The notes beneath the pieces were generated by a model. That model had not been told where the DNA came from and made no database searches. It saw only the letters and a list, made by a program, of their open reading frames with translations. DNA of 40,000 bases from Deltaproteobacteria bacterium (GTDB lineage: Bacteria > Desulfobacterota > Desulfobacteria > Desulfobacterales > UBA2156): positions 1-40,000 of the forward strand of contig JAFDGC010000015.1 in the NCBI GenBank assembly GCA_019309485.1, given 5' to 3'. Of this stretch, positions 17,077 to 26,582 are shown piece by piece (positions within the stretch are counted from its first letter, which is position 1; each line of letters starts with the position of its first letter). The translations under genes were made by a program, and so were the position numbers.

Positions 17077-18216
17077 ATGAAAAAAATCTTAAATGGATGT
17101 CTGGTGGTGGACCTTTCCCGGCTTTTGCCCGGGCCCTATTGCTCCATGATGTTGGCCGACCACGGCGCCCGGGTCATTGCGGTGGAGGGCCGGCGTTTCG
17201 AAAAAGACGCCCTTTATGATTACCATAGCATCAACCGAAACAAGGAGCATATGACCCTGGATTTGAAATCACAAAAAGGAAAAGAGATCTTTTTCATGCT
17301 GGCCCGACGGGCGGATATCCTCCTGGAAGGCTTCCGTCCCGGCGTGGCCCGTCGGCTCGGAATCGGGTATCCGGACATCGCCTGCCTCAATCCCGGAATC
17401 ATTTACTGCTCCCTCACCGGGTACGGCCAGGAAGGCCCCCTTGCCCGCCGGGCCGGACACGATTTGAACTACCTCGGCTACAGCGGTGCTCTTTCCCTCA
17501 TGGGACCCAAAAACGGCCCGCCGTGCATCCCCGGGATTCAGATCGCCGATATCGCCGGAGGGCTCAACGCCGCCATCGCCATCCTGATGGCGCTGTATGA
17601 CCGGGAAAAGACCGGATCCGGCCGGTATATCGACGTTTCCATGACCGACGCCCTCATGGCCATGCTGGCACAGGCGGCCGGGCAGTACTGGGAATCGGGG
17701 CGGGCGCCCGAACAGGGGAATTCCCTTCTTTCCCATCGCTTTGCCTGTTACAACATCTACCGCACCCGGGACGGCCGCTACATCACCCTTGCCGCCCTGG
17801 AAACCCGGTTCTGGGAAACCGTGTGCCGGTATTTCAACGTCCCGGAATTCATTCCCCTGCAATACGTTGAAGACGCCCAAACCCGGCTCATCCTTTTTTT
17901 TGAAAAAACCTTTGCATCAAAAACCCGGGAGGATTGGACAGCCCTTCTTTCTGAAAAAGACGTCTGCCTGGGACCGGTCCTCAGTGTTCCGGAGGCCCTG
18001 GAGAGCCCCCACGCCGCGGCAAGAAACATGGTCGTCAAACACACCGACTCCAGGGGGCTCTTCCGGGTGTTGGGCCTGCCGTTTAAACTTGAAAAGGATC
18101 CACCGGCATCCCCTTCCCGCCCACCTGCCTTTGGCGAGAATACGGCTGCCATATTGAAAGAACTGGGGTTTTCGGAAGAAGAAATCCGGGAACTGGTTGA
18201 AAACAAGGTGATCTAG
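17077..18216 (+). CDS. Family III CoA-transferase, alpha-methylacyl-CoA racemase-like (CaiB/BaiF)
   Basis: From ATG 17077 (GAGGCGG upstream) the product has 379 residues. It opens with the family N-terminus (VVDLSRLLPGPYCSMMLADHGARVIAVE), and the RRADILLEGFRPGV segment is characteristic. His128 in GHDLNYLGYSG and Asp158 in IADIAGG match the His/Asp acid-base pair of alpha-methylacyl-CoA racemase better than formyl-CoA transferase, where only the Asp is catalytic. It probably interconverts 2-methylacyl-CoA epimers or moves CoA between acids in branched-chain or fatty/aromatic acid metabolism. The substrate cannot be read from sequence. It stands alone after a mosaic repeat, and its TAG overlaps the convergent ftsK stop within CTAG. 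Confidence 0.88.
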   Translation: MKKILNGCLVVDLSRLLPGPYCSMMLADHGARVIAVEGRRFEKDALYDYHSINRNKEHMTLDLKSQKGKEIFFMLARRADILLEGFRPGVARRLGIGYPDIACLNPGIIYCSLTGYGQEGPLARRAGHDLNYLGYSGALSLMGPKNGPPCIPGIQIADIAGGLNAAIAILMALYDREKTGSGRYIDVSMTDALMAMLAQAAGQYWESGRAPEQGNSLLSHRFACYNIYRTRDGRYITLAALETRFWETVCRYFNVPEFIPLQYVEDAQTRLILFFEKTFASKTREDWTALLSEKDVCLGPVLSVPEALESPHAAARNMVVKHTDSRGLFRVLGLPFKLEKDPPASPSRPPAFGENTAAILKELGFSEEEIRELVENKVI

Positions 18217-20390
18217 TCGGACTCGTAACCGCGGACCAGGACTTCCCGGGGCTTCACACCGTCGGAGGGACCCACGATCCCCTCTTTCTCCATGGTTTCG
18301 ATGATCCGGGCCGCCCGGTTGTATCCGATGCGCAAATGGCGCTGGATCATGGAGATGGAGGCCTGGCGCGTCCGGGTCACCAAGGCCACGGCGTCGTCGT
18401 ACCGCTCGTCGTATTCCCCCGTATCGGCGTTCAACGCCTCTTCTTTCGGGGCCTTGGTCACCTCCTCCAGGTAGAGGGGAGCCTTTTGTTTTTTCAAAAA
18501 CTCCACGATCCGCACCAGTTCCATTTCGGACAGATAGGCCCCGTGAATGCGCTGGAGCCTCCCCGTGCCGGGGGGGAGAAAAAGCATATCTCCGCTTCCC
18601 AACAAGGCCTCGGCCCCGTTGGCGTCGATGATGGTCCGGGAATCGGTCTTGGAAGAGACCTGGAATGTCAGCCGCGCAGGAAAATTGGCCTTGATGACGC
18701 CGGTCAGGACATCCACGGAGGGTCTCTGGGTGGCGATGATGAGGTGAATTCCCGCCGCCCGCGCCATCTGCGCCAGACGCATCAGGGCAAACTCCACATC
18801 CCGGGACGCCACCATCATAAGGTCGGAAAGTTCATCGATGACCACGACAACATACGGGAGGGGTTCGAGGGGTTCTTCTTTTTTTTCCTTTTTCTCCTGT
18901 TCGATCTTCTGGTTGTACTGTCGGATGTTCCTGGCCCGTTTTTCGGAAAGCAGGACGTATCGGCGCTCCATTTCCCGCACCGCCCAGAAGAGGGCGTTAT
19001 TGGCTTCCTTCACGTCCGTCACCACGGGTGCAATCAGATGGGGAATCCCGTTGTAAAGGGACAGCTCGATCCGTTTGGGATCGATGAGAATCAGTTTGAC
19101 TTCTTCGGGGGAGGCCTTGTAGAGCATGCTGCAGATCATCCCGTTAAGGGCCACGCTCTTCCCCGTGCCGGTGGCGCCGGCGATGAGCAGATGCGGCATC
19201 TGGGCCAGATCCGTGACCACCGGTTCCCCCACGATATCCTTTCCCAGGCATATGGTCAGTTTGGATTTGGACTTTTCAAAGGGACCGGAAACGATGACCT
19301 CCTTGAATCGGACGATTTCCCGGACGGCGTTGGGGATCTCGATACCGATCACCGATTTCCCGGGAATCGGTGCCACAATGCGAACGCTGAGGGCGCGAAG
19401 GGCCAAGGACAGGTCGTCCGCCAATCCGGCCACCTTGCTGATTTTGATCCCGGGTGCCGGTTCGTACTCGAAGGTGGTGATAATCGGTCCGGGGGCCACG
19501 GAAACCACCCATCCATCCACACCGAAATCGGAAAGCTTCTTTTCCAGGAGCCTGGACTGCATTTTCAGGTTTTCGTTGTCCACCTCCACGGCACGGGTTT
19601 CCGGATCCTCCAACAGATCAGTGCCGGGCGCCTGAAATCCGTTTTCATTTTTCATAAAGTCGAAGACGGCTTGTTTGGGAACCGGCGCCTTCGGAAGGGG
19701 TTTTTTCGGAGGTGTTTTGATGGCAATGGATTCTTTTGCCGAATATTTCCGGGTCACGATCTTTCTTTTCCGGGCTTTTTCTCTTCTCTCTTTGTATTTG
19801 ACGACAATGCTTTTTCCTTTGTCGAAGGCCACAAGCCATAAACGGGAAAAATAGCGGAAAAAAGCCAGGATCGAAAACCGGGTGGCCAGGATAAATCCGA
19901 TGATCCAGATGACCAACAGTGTAATGAATCCGCCGGTGGCATTGGCATAGGCCGTGAAAAAGGATTTCAAGGGCAATCCGATCAGGCCCCCCGCCGAAAA
20001 GGGTTGTCCGAAGATTTGGAAGGTCGTTTTTTGAAAGGCCAGCAGGCTTCCCGTTGTGACGATGAGGAGAATGCCTCCCGAAAGGGTCGTCAAAATGACG
20101 CTTTTTGGATGTCCTCCGAAAAAATGAATGCTGGAAAGGAGCAAAAGGACCGGAATCCAGAAGGCGCCGAGGCCGAAAAGACCCACCAGAAAACCCGCCA
20201 GCTGGGCCCCGAAAATCCCGAAGAGGTTGTGGATCTTCTTTCCGGGAGCAGCGGTATGAATGGAGGGATCCGACGGGCTGTAGGACAGCAGGCTGATGAG
20301 CGTCAGGATCACCAGGAAAAACAATATAATACCGGCGATCTCTTTTCGCATGGTCAATTGCACCGACGACATCCGTTTATGATTGGACAT
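18213..20390 (-). CDS. ftsK: DNA translocase FtsK/SpoIIIE
   Basis: 725 residues. Four or five membrane segments lie in residues ~18-175, followed by a short basic linker (KERREKARKRK), the alpha/beta motor with Walker A GATGTGKS (405-412) and Walker B (YVVVVIDELSDLMM, ~525), and a C-terminal winged-helix gamma domain (~660-720, ASISMIQRHLRIGYNRAARI) that reads KOPS-type DNA polarity sequences. This full-length, short-linker form acts at the division septum, pumping chromosome termini and activating XerCD. It lies 59 bp downstream of the rnj gene on the same strand and is the last gene of the minus-strand run. Confidence 0.97.
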   Translation of the reverse strand: MSNHKRMSSVQLTMRKEIAGIILFFLVILTLISLLSYSPSDPSIHTAAPGKKIHNLFGIFGAQLAGFLVGLFGLGAFWIPVLLLLSSIHFFGGHPKSVILTTLSGGILLIVTTGSLLAFQKTTFQIFGQPFSAGGLIGLPLKSFFTAYANATGGFITLLVIWIIGFILATRFSILAFFRYFSRLWLVAFDKGKSIVVKYKERREKARKRKIVTRKYSAKESIAIKTPPKKPLPKAPVPKQAVFDFMKNENGFQAPGTDLLEDPETRAVEVDNENLKMQSRLLEKKLSDFGVDGWVVSVAPGPIITTFEYEPAPGIKISKVAGLADDLSLALRALSVRIVAPIPGKSVIGIEIPNAVREIVRFKEVIVSGPFEKSKSKLTICLGKDIVGEPVVTDLAQMPHLLIAGATGTGKSVALNGMICSMLYKASPEEVKLILIDPKRIELSLYNGIPHLIAPVVTDVKEANNALFWAVREMERRYVLLSEKRARNIRQYNQKIEQEKKEKKEEPLEPLPYVVVVIDELSDLMMVASRDVEFALMRLAQMARAAGIHLIIATQRPSVDVLTGVIKANFPARLTFQVSSKTDSRTIIDANGAEALLGSGDMLFLPPGTGRLQRIHGAYLSEMELVRIVEFLKKQKAPLYLEEVTKAPKEEALNADTGEYDERYDDAVALVTRTRQASISMIQRHLRIGYNRAARIIETMEKEGIVGPSDGVKPREVLVRGYESD

Positions 20391-20449
20391 AATATATCGA
20401 TTCTCATCTGGTCCTTGGACCCTTTTTCTTTTTTGCTCCCGAACCCTTT

Positions 20450-22099
20450 CTACACCTCCACGATAAAGGGGAGGATAACGGGACGGCGTTGAATGGCGAA
20501 ATAAAAGTACTGTCTGAGCGCCGATTGAATTTTCGATCGGATTTTATCGATTCGGTTCGGTGTTTCCGGCGGGATTTCTTCGACAATTTCCAGAATCACG
20601 CATTTGGCGTCTTCAAGAAGATAGCCGGATTCGGTTTCGAAAATGAATCCCCTGGACACCACGTCCGGACCATATATAATCACCCCCGTCTCCTCGTCAA
20701 AGGCCATATTCACCACCACCATGCCTTCCTCCGAGAGGAGCCGCCGCTCTTTGAGTACACTCCTCCCCACGTCGCCGATCCCCTTCCCGTCCACCAGGAC
20801 ACGCCCCGTGAATACCCGATCCCGGATTCTGCCGCCATTGTGGTCAAATTCCACCACCTGCCCGTTTTCGGCAAGGAGGATCCGCTCTTTGGGAATGCCG
20901 ACTTTCTCCGCCAGACGTGCATGAAGCATCAGGTGCCGGTATTCTCCATGAATCGGAATGAAATACCTGGGACGGGTAAGGGTAATCATCAGCTTCAATT
21001 CTTCCCGGAAGGCATGACCGCTGGTGTGAATATTGGAAATGGTTTCGTAAATGACATCGGCGCCCAATCGACACAACTTATTAATGATGTGGCCGATGGC
21101 CCGTTCATTCCCCGGGATCACCTTGGAAGAAAGGATCACCATGTCTCCCTTCTTGACGGCAACCCGCTTGTGCGTTTTGGTGGCCATGCGTGCCAGGGAG
21201 GACATGGGCTCCCCCTGACTTCCAGTGGTGATCATGAGAATCTCTTCATCCGGAAACTCTCCCATTTGGGTAATGTCGATCTGCATGTTTTCGGGAATGC
21301 GGATCAGGCCCAAATCCTTTGCGATATTGACACTGGTTTCAATGCTTTTCCCGTCCAGGACCACTTTTCGTCCCTGGGACCCGGCGATCTCGATGATCTT
21401 TCCGATACGCGTAATGTTGGACGCAAACAAAGAGATGATGACGCGTCCTTTATGCCCCCCCGTAATCCGGGACAGGGTTTCGCCGATCTCTTCGGCCGAG
21501 ACGGTGTATCCTCCCCGCTCGACATTGGTGGAATCGGAGAGAAGCGCCAAGACGCCCTCCTCACCGCATCGGGCGAATCGATTCACGTCGGTGACCATTT
21601 CCCCGGAAACCGCATGGTTGATCTTGAAATCCCCCGTGTGCACCACCAGGCCGTATGGGGTATGGATGGCCACGCCGACGCCCCCCACGACACTGTGCCC
21701 CACCCGGATAAATTCGAGCTCCAGTTTCCCCACCTTCAACAGTTCCCCTGGAGCGATTTCATGCAAATCGCAGGAAGGCAGGATCCCGTACTCTTCGAGT
21801 TTGTGCCGCGCCATTCCCAGGGTAAAGGCCGTACCGAAAACCGGCGCATGAATATCCTTGAGCAGGTAAGGAAGGGCCCCGATATGATCCTCGTGGGCAT
21901 GGGTGAGGACGATACCGGAAAGCTTCGGTCCCGCCTTTTTTAAATACGCCATGTCGGGGATCACGAAATCGACCCCCAGCATATAGTTTTCCGGGAACAT
22001 GAGACCGGCATCGATGACAAAAAGGGTGTCCTGGTGCTGAATCGCCATCATGTTCAGGCCGATTTCTCCCAGACCTCCCAGAGGGATCAGTTTGAACAC
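20450..22099 (-). CDS. rnj: Ribonuclease J (metallo-beta-lactamase/beta-CASP)
   Basis: 549 residues. It opens FKLIPLGGLGEIGLNM, the usual RNase J start, and has the metal motif HAHEDHIGALP (His67, His69, Asp71, His72). Further markers are GHSVVGGVGVAIHTPYGLVVHTGDFKI, SDSTN, a TGSQGEPMSSLARMA beta-CASP segment and HTSGHA. It degrades and matures RNA with 5'-exonuclease and endonuclease activity. This protein is common in Gram-positives and in Desulfobacterota, where it can coexist with or replace RNase E. The start overlaps the end of the plsC-like gene by 13 bp, so the two are co-transcribed. Its stop precedes ftsK. Confidence 0.95.
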   Translation of the reverse strand: MFKLIPLGGLGEIGLNMMAIQHQDTLFVIDAGLMFPENYMLGVDFVIPDMAYLKKAGPKLSGIVLTHAHEDHIGALPYLLKDIHAPVFGTAFTLGMARHKLEEYGILPSCDLHEIAPGELLKVGKLELEFIRVGHSVVGGVGVAIHTPYGLVVHTGDFKINHAVSGEMVTDVNRFARCGEEGVLALLSDSTNVERGGYTVSAEEIGETLSRITGGHKGRVIISLFASNITRIGKIIEIAGSQGRKVVLDGKSIETSVNIAKDLGLIRIPENMQIDITQMGEFPDEEILMITTGSQGEPMSSLARMATKTHKRVAVKKGDMVILSSKVIPGNERAIGHIINKLCRLGADVIYETISNIHTSGHAFREELKLMITLTRPRYFIPIHGEYRHLMLHARLAEKVGIPKERILLAENGQVVEFDHNGGRIRDRVFTGRVLVDGKGIGDVGRSVLKERRLLSEEGMVVVNMAFDEETGVIIYGPDVVSRGFIFETESGYLLEDAKCVILEIVEEIPPETPNRIDKIRSKIQSALRQYFYFAIQRRPVILPFIVEV

Positions 22100-22836
22100 G
22101 CCATGTCTCCCCGAAATCCCGAATGAAAAGCGGTTTCCATGATTTTACGAATTTTTTCCAAAAGGGCGTCCTTTGTCTTTCGATGAAAATCTTTTGTGTC
22201 CACCGGAGGCAAGATCCGAAGGGTGACATCACCGGGCCGGATGATCAAGCACTCCCTGGGCATGATGGATCGGGTCCCGTACAAAATCACCGGGACAACA
22301 GGAACGCCGGCTTCCGTCGCCAGGACAAAGCCGCCCTTTTTAAACGACCGGAGCCGACCGTCCGCGCTCCGTGTCCCTTCCGGGAAGATGAGCACGGAGG
22401 TGCCGTTTTGGATGGTTTCCGCCGCTTCTTTCAGGCTTAAAAAGGCTCTTTTTCGGTCCGATCGATCGATGCTTATATAGCCGGCCTTGCGCATGGCTTT
22501 CCCGAAAACAGGGATCTTGAAAAGCTCCGCCTTGGCCAGCCACCGAAACTGGACTTTGAGATGGGCCAGCAGGACGGGGATGTCGAAATTGCTCTGATGG
22601 TTGGCCATAAAAATATAGCTTTGATCCGGATCGACAAAGGACATCCCCTTCACCCGCACCCGGATCCCGCTGATGAACAGGATTCCCTTCCCCCAGATCC
22701 GGGCAATCTTGTGGACGGTCCGTTCGGAACTCCCGAGAAAGGAAATTGCCAAAGCGACGATTCCCAAAAATGCCGTCAAAAACACCACGCCCGCAATAAT
22801 CAGGCAGGTGCGCATCATATCGGCAACGTATCTCAA
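22087..22836 (-). CDS. plsC: 1-acyl-sn-glycerol-3-phosphate acyltransferase (PlsC family)
   Basis: 249 residues with an N-terminal membrane helix (~10-34). The acyltransferase motif is NHQSNFD (His80 and Asp85), followed by motif III FPEGTRS (151-157) and a later VPVVPVILYGT. The enzyme transfers an acyl group to lysophosphatidate in phospholipid synthesis at the inner membrane. The first codon of the longest frame is TTG 22836, placed four bases after AAGGAAGG, so a TTG start is credible. ATG at 22818 would shorten it by six residues without affecting any motif. Confidence 0.93.
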   Translation of the reverse strand: MRYVADMMRTCLIIAGVVFLTAFLGIVALAISFLGSSERTVHKIARIWGKGILFISGIRVRVKGMSFVDPDQSYIFMANHQSNFDIPVLLAHLKVQFRWLAKAELFKIPVFGKAMRKAGYISIDRSDRKRAFLSLKEAAETIQNGTSVLIFPEGTRSADGRLRSFKKGGFVLATEAGVPVVPVILYGTRSIMPRECLIIRPGDVTLRILPPVDTKDFHRKTKDALLEKIRKIMETAFHSGFRGDMACSN

Positions 22837-22866
22837 GAGGCCTTCCTTTGGGCGTGATGGACAACG

Positions 22867-23199
22867 TTATGTGTGGATGCCGAGTTCCTTAAAGATTGCA
22901 TCAATGTGTTGAATCAGCCAGTTCCGCTGTTTCTCGTCTGCATAGCCCATACACGCGCACCGGACCCGCTCCCGGGTCCGAATCAGCAGTTCACAGGCCA
23001 GCCGGTCTTTGTGGATTTCAAGGGTGAAATATAAGGGCTGGCATTGGCGATGTTGAGACTGGAGATCATTTAAGATCTCGGGTTTGAGCGGGATCCAATA
23101 GATGCCGCTCAAGCCGCCAAGGGAATAATGCGTGTCCAAATAGTCCTTGATCGCCTCATAGTCCCCGGGTCGGAGTTCATCGATGACGTATTGTTTCAT
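22867..23199 (-). CDS. Conserved-looking small hypothetical protein
   Basis: 110 residues, no signal peptide and no membrane segment. A mixed alpha/beta soluble protein is expected. The opening MKQYVIDELRPGDYEAIKDYLD, an internal IYWIPLKPEILNDLQSQH and three cysteines (one pair as CAC) are its main features. I recognise no domain. It lies 31 bp upstream of the plsC-like gene on the same strand, and its start is the first ATG after the AT-rich TTCTTT tract in the gap. Codon use is in keeping with its neighbours, so it is probably a real gene. Confidence 0.72.
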   Translation of the reverse strand: MKQYVIDELRPGDYEAIKDYLDTHYSLGGLSGIYWIPLKPEILNDLQSQHRQCQPLYFTLEIHKDRLACELLIRTRERVRCACMGYADEKQRNWLIQHIDAIFKELGIHT

Positions 23200-23399
23200 T
23201 CTTTTTCTTTAGCATACCCCTTTACTTCTTGCAATATTTGATGAAACGACAAGAGGCGCGAACGTGGCTCAGAGGCTCCGTACCGAATGGCCGAACATCT
23301 TCAGGGCGGGGAATAGGGCGTCGGCCAGGACACGGACTCCAAGTCATCCAAGGTGCGGTCCGTGGAAAACCCGGTATGGACGATGGGAATACGCATTCC

Positions 23400-23451
23400 T
23401 TGACGCCTCCCCGCAGAACGCTGCGGGGAAGGCGCTAGCGGTTGCGGTTCA
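23400..23451 (+). repeat. Mosaic repeat, short copy (C), overlapping the glyS stop
   Basis: A 52-bp element with the family ends TTGACGCCTCCCCGC and GTTGCGGTTCA, but with the interior reduced to one perfect hairpin, CCCCGCAG-AACG-CTGCGGGG (23409-23428). The terminal TTCA includes the reverse complement of the glyS TGA (23449-23451). The remaining 200 bp towards 23200 is GC-rich and shows no gene I can support. Confidence 0.75.
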
Positions 23452-25524
23452 GGTGGAAATCTTTGAAAAATCGGCGATGCGTTCGAAGAGTCCGGCGATT
23501 AAAGACAGCACGGCCAACCGGTTCAGCCGGACGCGCCCGTCTTTGGTCATGACCAACACGGCGTCGAAAAAGGCGTCCACGGGTTCTCTCAGGGAAGCGA
23601 TGCGCACGAGAGCCTTTTCATAAGCGCCTTTTTTCAGGAGTTGCTCCACGTCCCTGGCCGTCTTTTGATAGGCGGCGTAAAGGGCTTTTTCACTTTTATC
23701 CGAAAAAAGGGATTCCTTGACTTCGGGAACCGCGCCGCCGCCCGCCTGCTTGATGATGTTGACCACGCGCTTGAAGGCCACTGCCAAGGGTTCAAAATCC
23801 GGGGCCTTCTTCAGATGGTCCAGGGCCTTGACCCGGGCCCACACGTCCGGGACACAATCCGAAGAAACCGTCGTTACCGCCTGGATAACGTCCTTGGCAT
23901 ACCCTTCTTCGGCCAACAGGTGCACCATCCGGTTCTGCAAAAAGGAAAAGATCTTTTCGCCGGCGGCGGCATCCTTGCATACCGCTTCGGGAAAAAGGGA
24001 AAGGCTTTTTTGCACGGCCGCCTCCAGGGAAAACTGAAAATTCCGGGAAAGCATGATCAATACGATGCCGATGCCCTGTCTTCTCAGGGCATACGGGTCC
24101 GATGCCCCGGTGGGAACAAGCCCCACACTGAAACATCCGCAGATGGAATCGAGTTTGTCGGCAATGCTCAACAAGGCCCCCACAGGATCTCCGGGAAGCA
24201 CCCCGCCCGAATGGGTCGGCCGGTAGTGTTCTTCAAGCGCCCGGGCCACCCGTTCCGGTTCTCCGGATTTTTCGGCATAGACCCGGCCCATGATCCCCTG
24301 GAGTTCGGGAAACTCCCCCACCACCTGGCTGACAAGATCCGCCTTGCACAGCCATGCGGCGCGCTTTACATCTTTTATGACATCGGAGGGCATCGCCGCC
24401 GCATCCGCCAGATAGGCCGCCATGTCCCGGACCCTTTGGATCTTTTCGTGCATGGTTCCCAACTCGGATTGAAACAAGACCCCCTTGAGCTTTTCCACCC
24501 GCTGATCAAAGGTCTCCGAAAGATCGCTGTTAAAGAAAAACCTGGCATCCGAGAGTCGGGCCCTCAGGACCCGCTCATGACCGGTGGCCACCAGGGAAGG
24601 ATTCCGGGTGCGTGTATTATTGACGGCGATGAAATGGGGCATAAGGCACCCTTTGTCGTCTTCCACCGCGAAATATTTTTGATGCCGGCGCATGGCCGTG
24701 ATGAGAATTTCCGGGGGAAGCGCAAGGAACGCATCGTCGAATCTTCCGGTGGAAGGCACCGGATATTCCACCAGATGAGTCACGGTGTCCAAGAGGGCGT
24801 CGTCTTCCAGGACGCGGCCGCCGATCTTCCCGGCGGCCTTTTCCACTGCCGTGCGCACGCTTTTCTTCCGCGCCCGGATGTCTGCAAGGACGTGCGCCTC
24901 GCGGAGTTTTTTTATATATTCTTTGGGATGGTCCACACGGATCCGCCCGGACGCCATGAACCGGTGCCCCAGGGTCATCCGTCCACTCTTAATATCCCCA
25001 ACGGTAAAGGGAATGATCTTGTTTCCCAACAAAGCCAATACCGTATGAATGGGGCGGGCAAAGGAAATGGACAAGGTTCCCCATCGCATGCTTTTAGGAA
25101 AAGGGGTTGCAAGAATTGTTTCCGGGAGTATCGTGGACAGTAATGCACGGCTGGACTTTCCCCTTTCCATCTTCTGCGCGCACAGATACGCCCCTTTTTC
25201 CGTCTCCTTGACAATGAGTTTCGCCACTGCCACGCCGGCCTTCTCGGCGAACTTTTCCGCCGCCACGGTGGGCCGTCCTTGATCGTCGAATCCGACTTTC
25301 TTGGGCGGGCCGATCATCTCCACGGACAGCGGCGTCTGCTTTTCGGCCACGTCTGCGATTTCAACGGCAAGCCGTTTCGGGGTTCCGTATACGTTGACCC
25401 CGCCATGGACGATCCGGGCGGCGTCCAGCTTGCGGACGATCGTTTGGGACAGGGCGTCAAGGGCCGGTTCGATATAGCCTGCGGGAATCTCCTCGGTTCC
25501 GATCTCCAGAAGTAATGTGTCCAT
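23449..25524 (-). CDS. glyS: Glycyl-tRNA synthetase beta subunit
   Basis: 691 residues from ATG 25524, whose N-terminus TLLLEIGTEEIPAGYI is the family signature. GAGGTG six bases upstream supports this start over the longer open frame. The large N-terminal region holds conserved blocks such as KSMRWG ... FARPIHTVLALLG, KYFAVED ... FIAVNNT and SDARFFFNSDL; DLVSQVVGEFPELQGIMG and ADKLDSICGCFSVG also match the family. A C-terminal DALR-type anticodon-binding domain spans ~590-680. With the alpha subunit it charges tRNA-Gly as an alpha2beta2 enzyme. It lies 28 bp downstream of glyQ. Its stop codon is embedded in a mosaic repeat. Confidence 0.97.
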   Translation of the reverse strand: MDTLLLEIGTEEIPAGYIEPALDALSQTIVRKLDAARIVHGGVNVYGTPKRLAVEIADVAEKQTPLSVEMIGPPKKVGFDDQGRPTVAAEKFAEKAGVAVAKLIVKETEKGAYLCAQKMERGKSSRALLSTILPETILATPFPKSMRWGTLSISFARPIHTVLALLGNKIIPFTVGDIKSGRMTLGHRFMASGRIRVDHPKEYIKKLREAHVLADIRARKKSVRTAVEKAAGKIGGRVLEDDALLDTVTHLVEYPVPSTGRFDDAFLALPPEILITAMRRHQKYFAVEDDKGCLMPHFIAVNNTRTRNPSLVATGHERVLRARLSDARFFFNSDLSETFDQRVEKLKGVLFQSELGTMHEKIQRVRDMAAYLADAAAMPSDVIKDVKRAAWLCKADLVSQVVGEFPELQGIMGRVYAEKSGEPERVARALEEHYRPTHSGGVLPGDPVGALLSIADKLDSICGCFSVGLVPTGASDPYALRRQGIGIVLIMLSRNFQFSLEAAVQKSLSLFPEAVCKDAAAGEKIFSFLQNRMVHLLAEEGYAKDVIQAVTTVSSDCVPDVWARVKALDHLKKAPDFEPLAVAFKRVVNIIKQAGGGAVPEVKESLFSDKSEKALYAAYQKTARDVEQLLKKGAYEKALVRIASLREPVDAFFDAVLVMTKDGRVRLNRLAVLSLIAGLFERIADFSKIST

Positions 25525-25552
25525 GATCACACCTCGTATGATATTTGCTGGG

Positions 25553-26428
25553 CTATATGCCCCGGTCAAGCAGCGGGAACCCCATGGATTCTCTTTGCTT
25601 CAGGTAGGCTTCGGCACATTGCCGGGCCAGGTTCCGGATCCGTGCGATGTAGCCGGTGCGCTCGGTGACGCTGATGGCGCCCCGGGCATCGAGCAGATTG
25701 AATGTATGGGAACATTTCAGGCAGTAATCATAGGCCGGAAGGACCAGGGGGATCTCGATGAGGCGCGCCGACTCCGACTCGTACTGGCTGAACAGGCTCT
25801 GGAGCATGGGCACGTCGGCCTTTTCAAAATTATAAGTGGAACCCTCCACTTCCTGTTGATGGTGGACGTCGCCGTACGTGATGTGGGCGTTCCATTTCAG
25901 ATCATAGACGTTGTCGACCCCCTGAAGATACATGGCGATCCGTTCCAGCCCATAGGTCAGCTCCACAGAGACGGGGGAAAGCTCGATGCTTCCCGCCAGC
26001 TGGAAATAGGTGAACTGGGTGATTTCCATGCCGTCGAGCCAGACTTCCCAGCCAAGACCCGATGCGCCGAGGGTGGGGCTTTCCCAATCGTCTTCCACGA
26101 ACCGGATGTCGTGGTCCAAGGGATCGACCCCCAATTCACGCAGCGAATCCAGGTACTGTTGCTGCACGTCCAAGGGGGACGGCTTCAGAATCACCTGGTA
26201 CTGATAGTAATGCTGGAGACGATTGGGGTTTTCGCCGTACCGGCCGTCCGTGGGTCGCCGGGAGGGTTGCACATAGGCCACATTCCAGGGTTCGGGACCC
26301 AGGGCCCGCAGGAGGGTCGTCCAGTGAAAGGTGCCGGCCCCCACTTCCATATCGTAGGGCTGGGCGATGACGCATCCTTTCCGCGCCCAAAAACGCTCCA
26401 AGGAAATGATGACATCCTGAAAGTACAT
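25553..26428 (-). CDS. glyQ: Glycyl-tRNA synthetase alpha subunit
   Basis: 291 residues from ATG 26428, preceded by AGAGGAAAAGGA. A GTG 45 bp upstream keeps the frame open, but the family begins at [14 protein letters not shown]. The class II catalytic motifs are clear: [39 protein letters not shown] (motif 2) and [14 protein letters not shown] (motif 3). The highly conserved sequence leaves no doubt about function. It is upstream of glyS and was probably transcribed from the 413-bp region that contains the long palindrome. Confidence 0.98.
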   Translation of the reverse strand: MYFQDVIISLERFWARKGCVIAQPYDMEVGAGTFHWTTLLRALGPEPWNVAYVQPSRRPTDGRYGENPNRLQHYYQYQVILKPSPLDVQQQYLDSLRELGVDPLDHDIRFVEDDWESPTLGASGLGWEVWLDGMEITQFTYFQLAGSIELSPVSVELTYGLERIAMYLQGVDNVYDLKWNAHITYGDVHHQQEVEGSTYNFEKADVPMLQSLFSQYESESARLIEIPLVLPAYDYCLKCSHTFNLLDARGAISVTERTGYIARIRNLARQCAEAYLKQRESMGFPLLDRGI

Positions 26429-26582
26429 AATTCCTTTTCCTCTGTGTTTGATAGTGGATGACGCAAATGCCACAACGGGTTGAAATCCGGATCAAAAGGG
26501 GTCAAGGATTCGAGGGTCCGAGGGGTCAAGGCGTAACATAAGCGGTGCACCCCCTGATCTCTTTTCCAGCGAGCACGCATCC

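Noticed and set aside
18336-19841. 501-residue plus-strand ORF
   Set aside because: It is the antisense shadow of ftsK; the sequence is low-complexity, rich in Gly/His/Asp, and has no family signature.
20489-21943. 484-residue plus-strand ORF
   Set aside because: It is the antisense of RNase J, whose metal motifs are unambiguous on the other strand.
23229-23623. Plus-strand ORFs in the gap before glyS
   Set aside because: They are Arg/Gly-rich, overlap repeat C and glyS, and have no ribosome site or similarity to known proteins.
23641-25143. 500-residue plus-strand ORF
   Set aside because: It is the antisense of glyS, which has clear family motifs.
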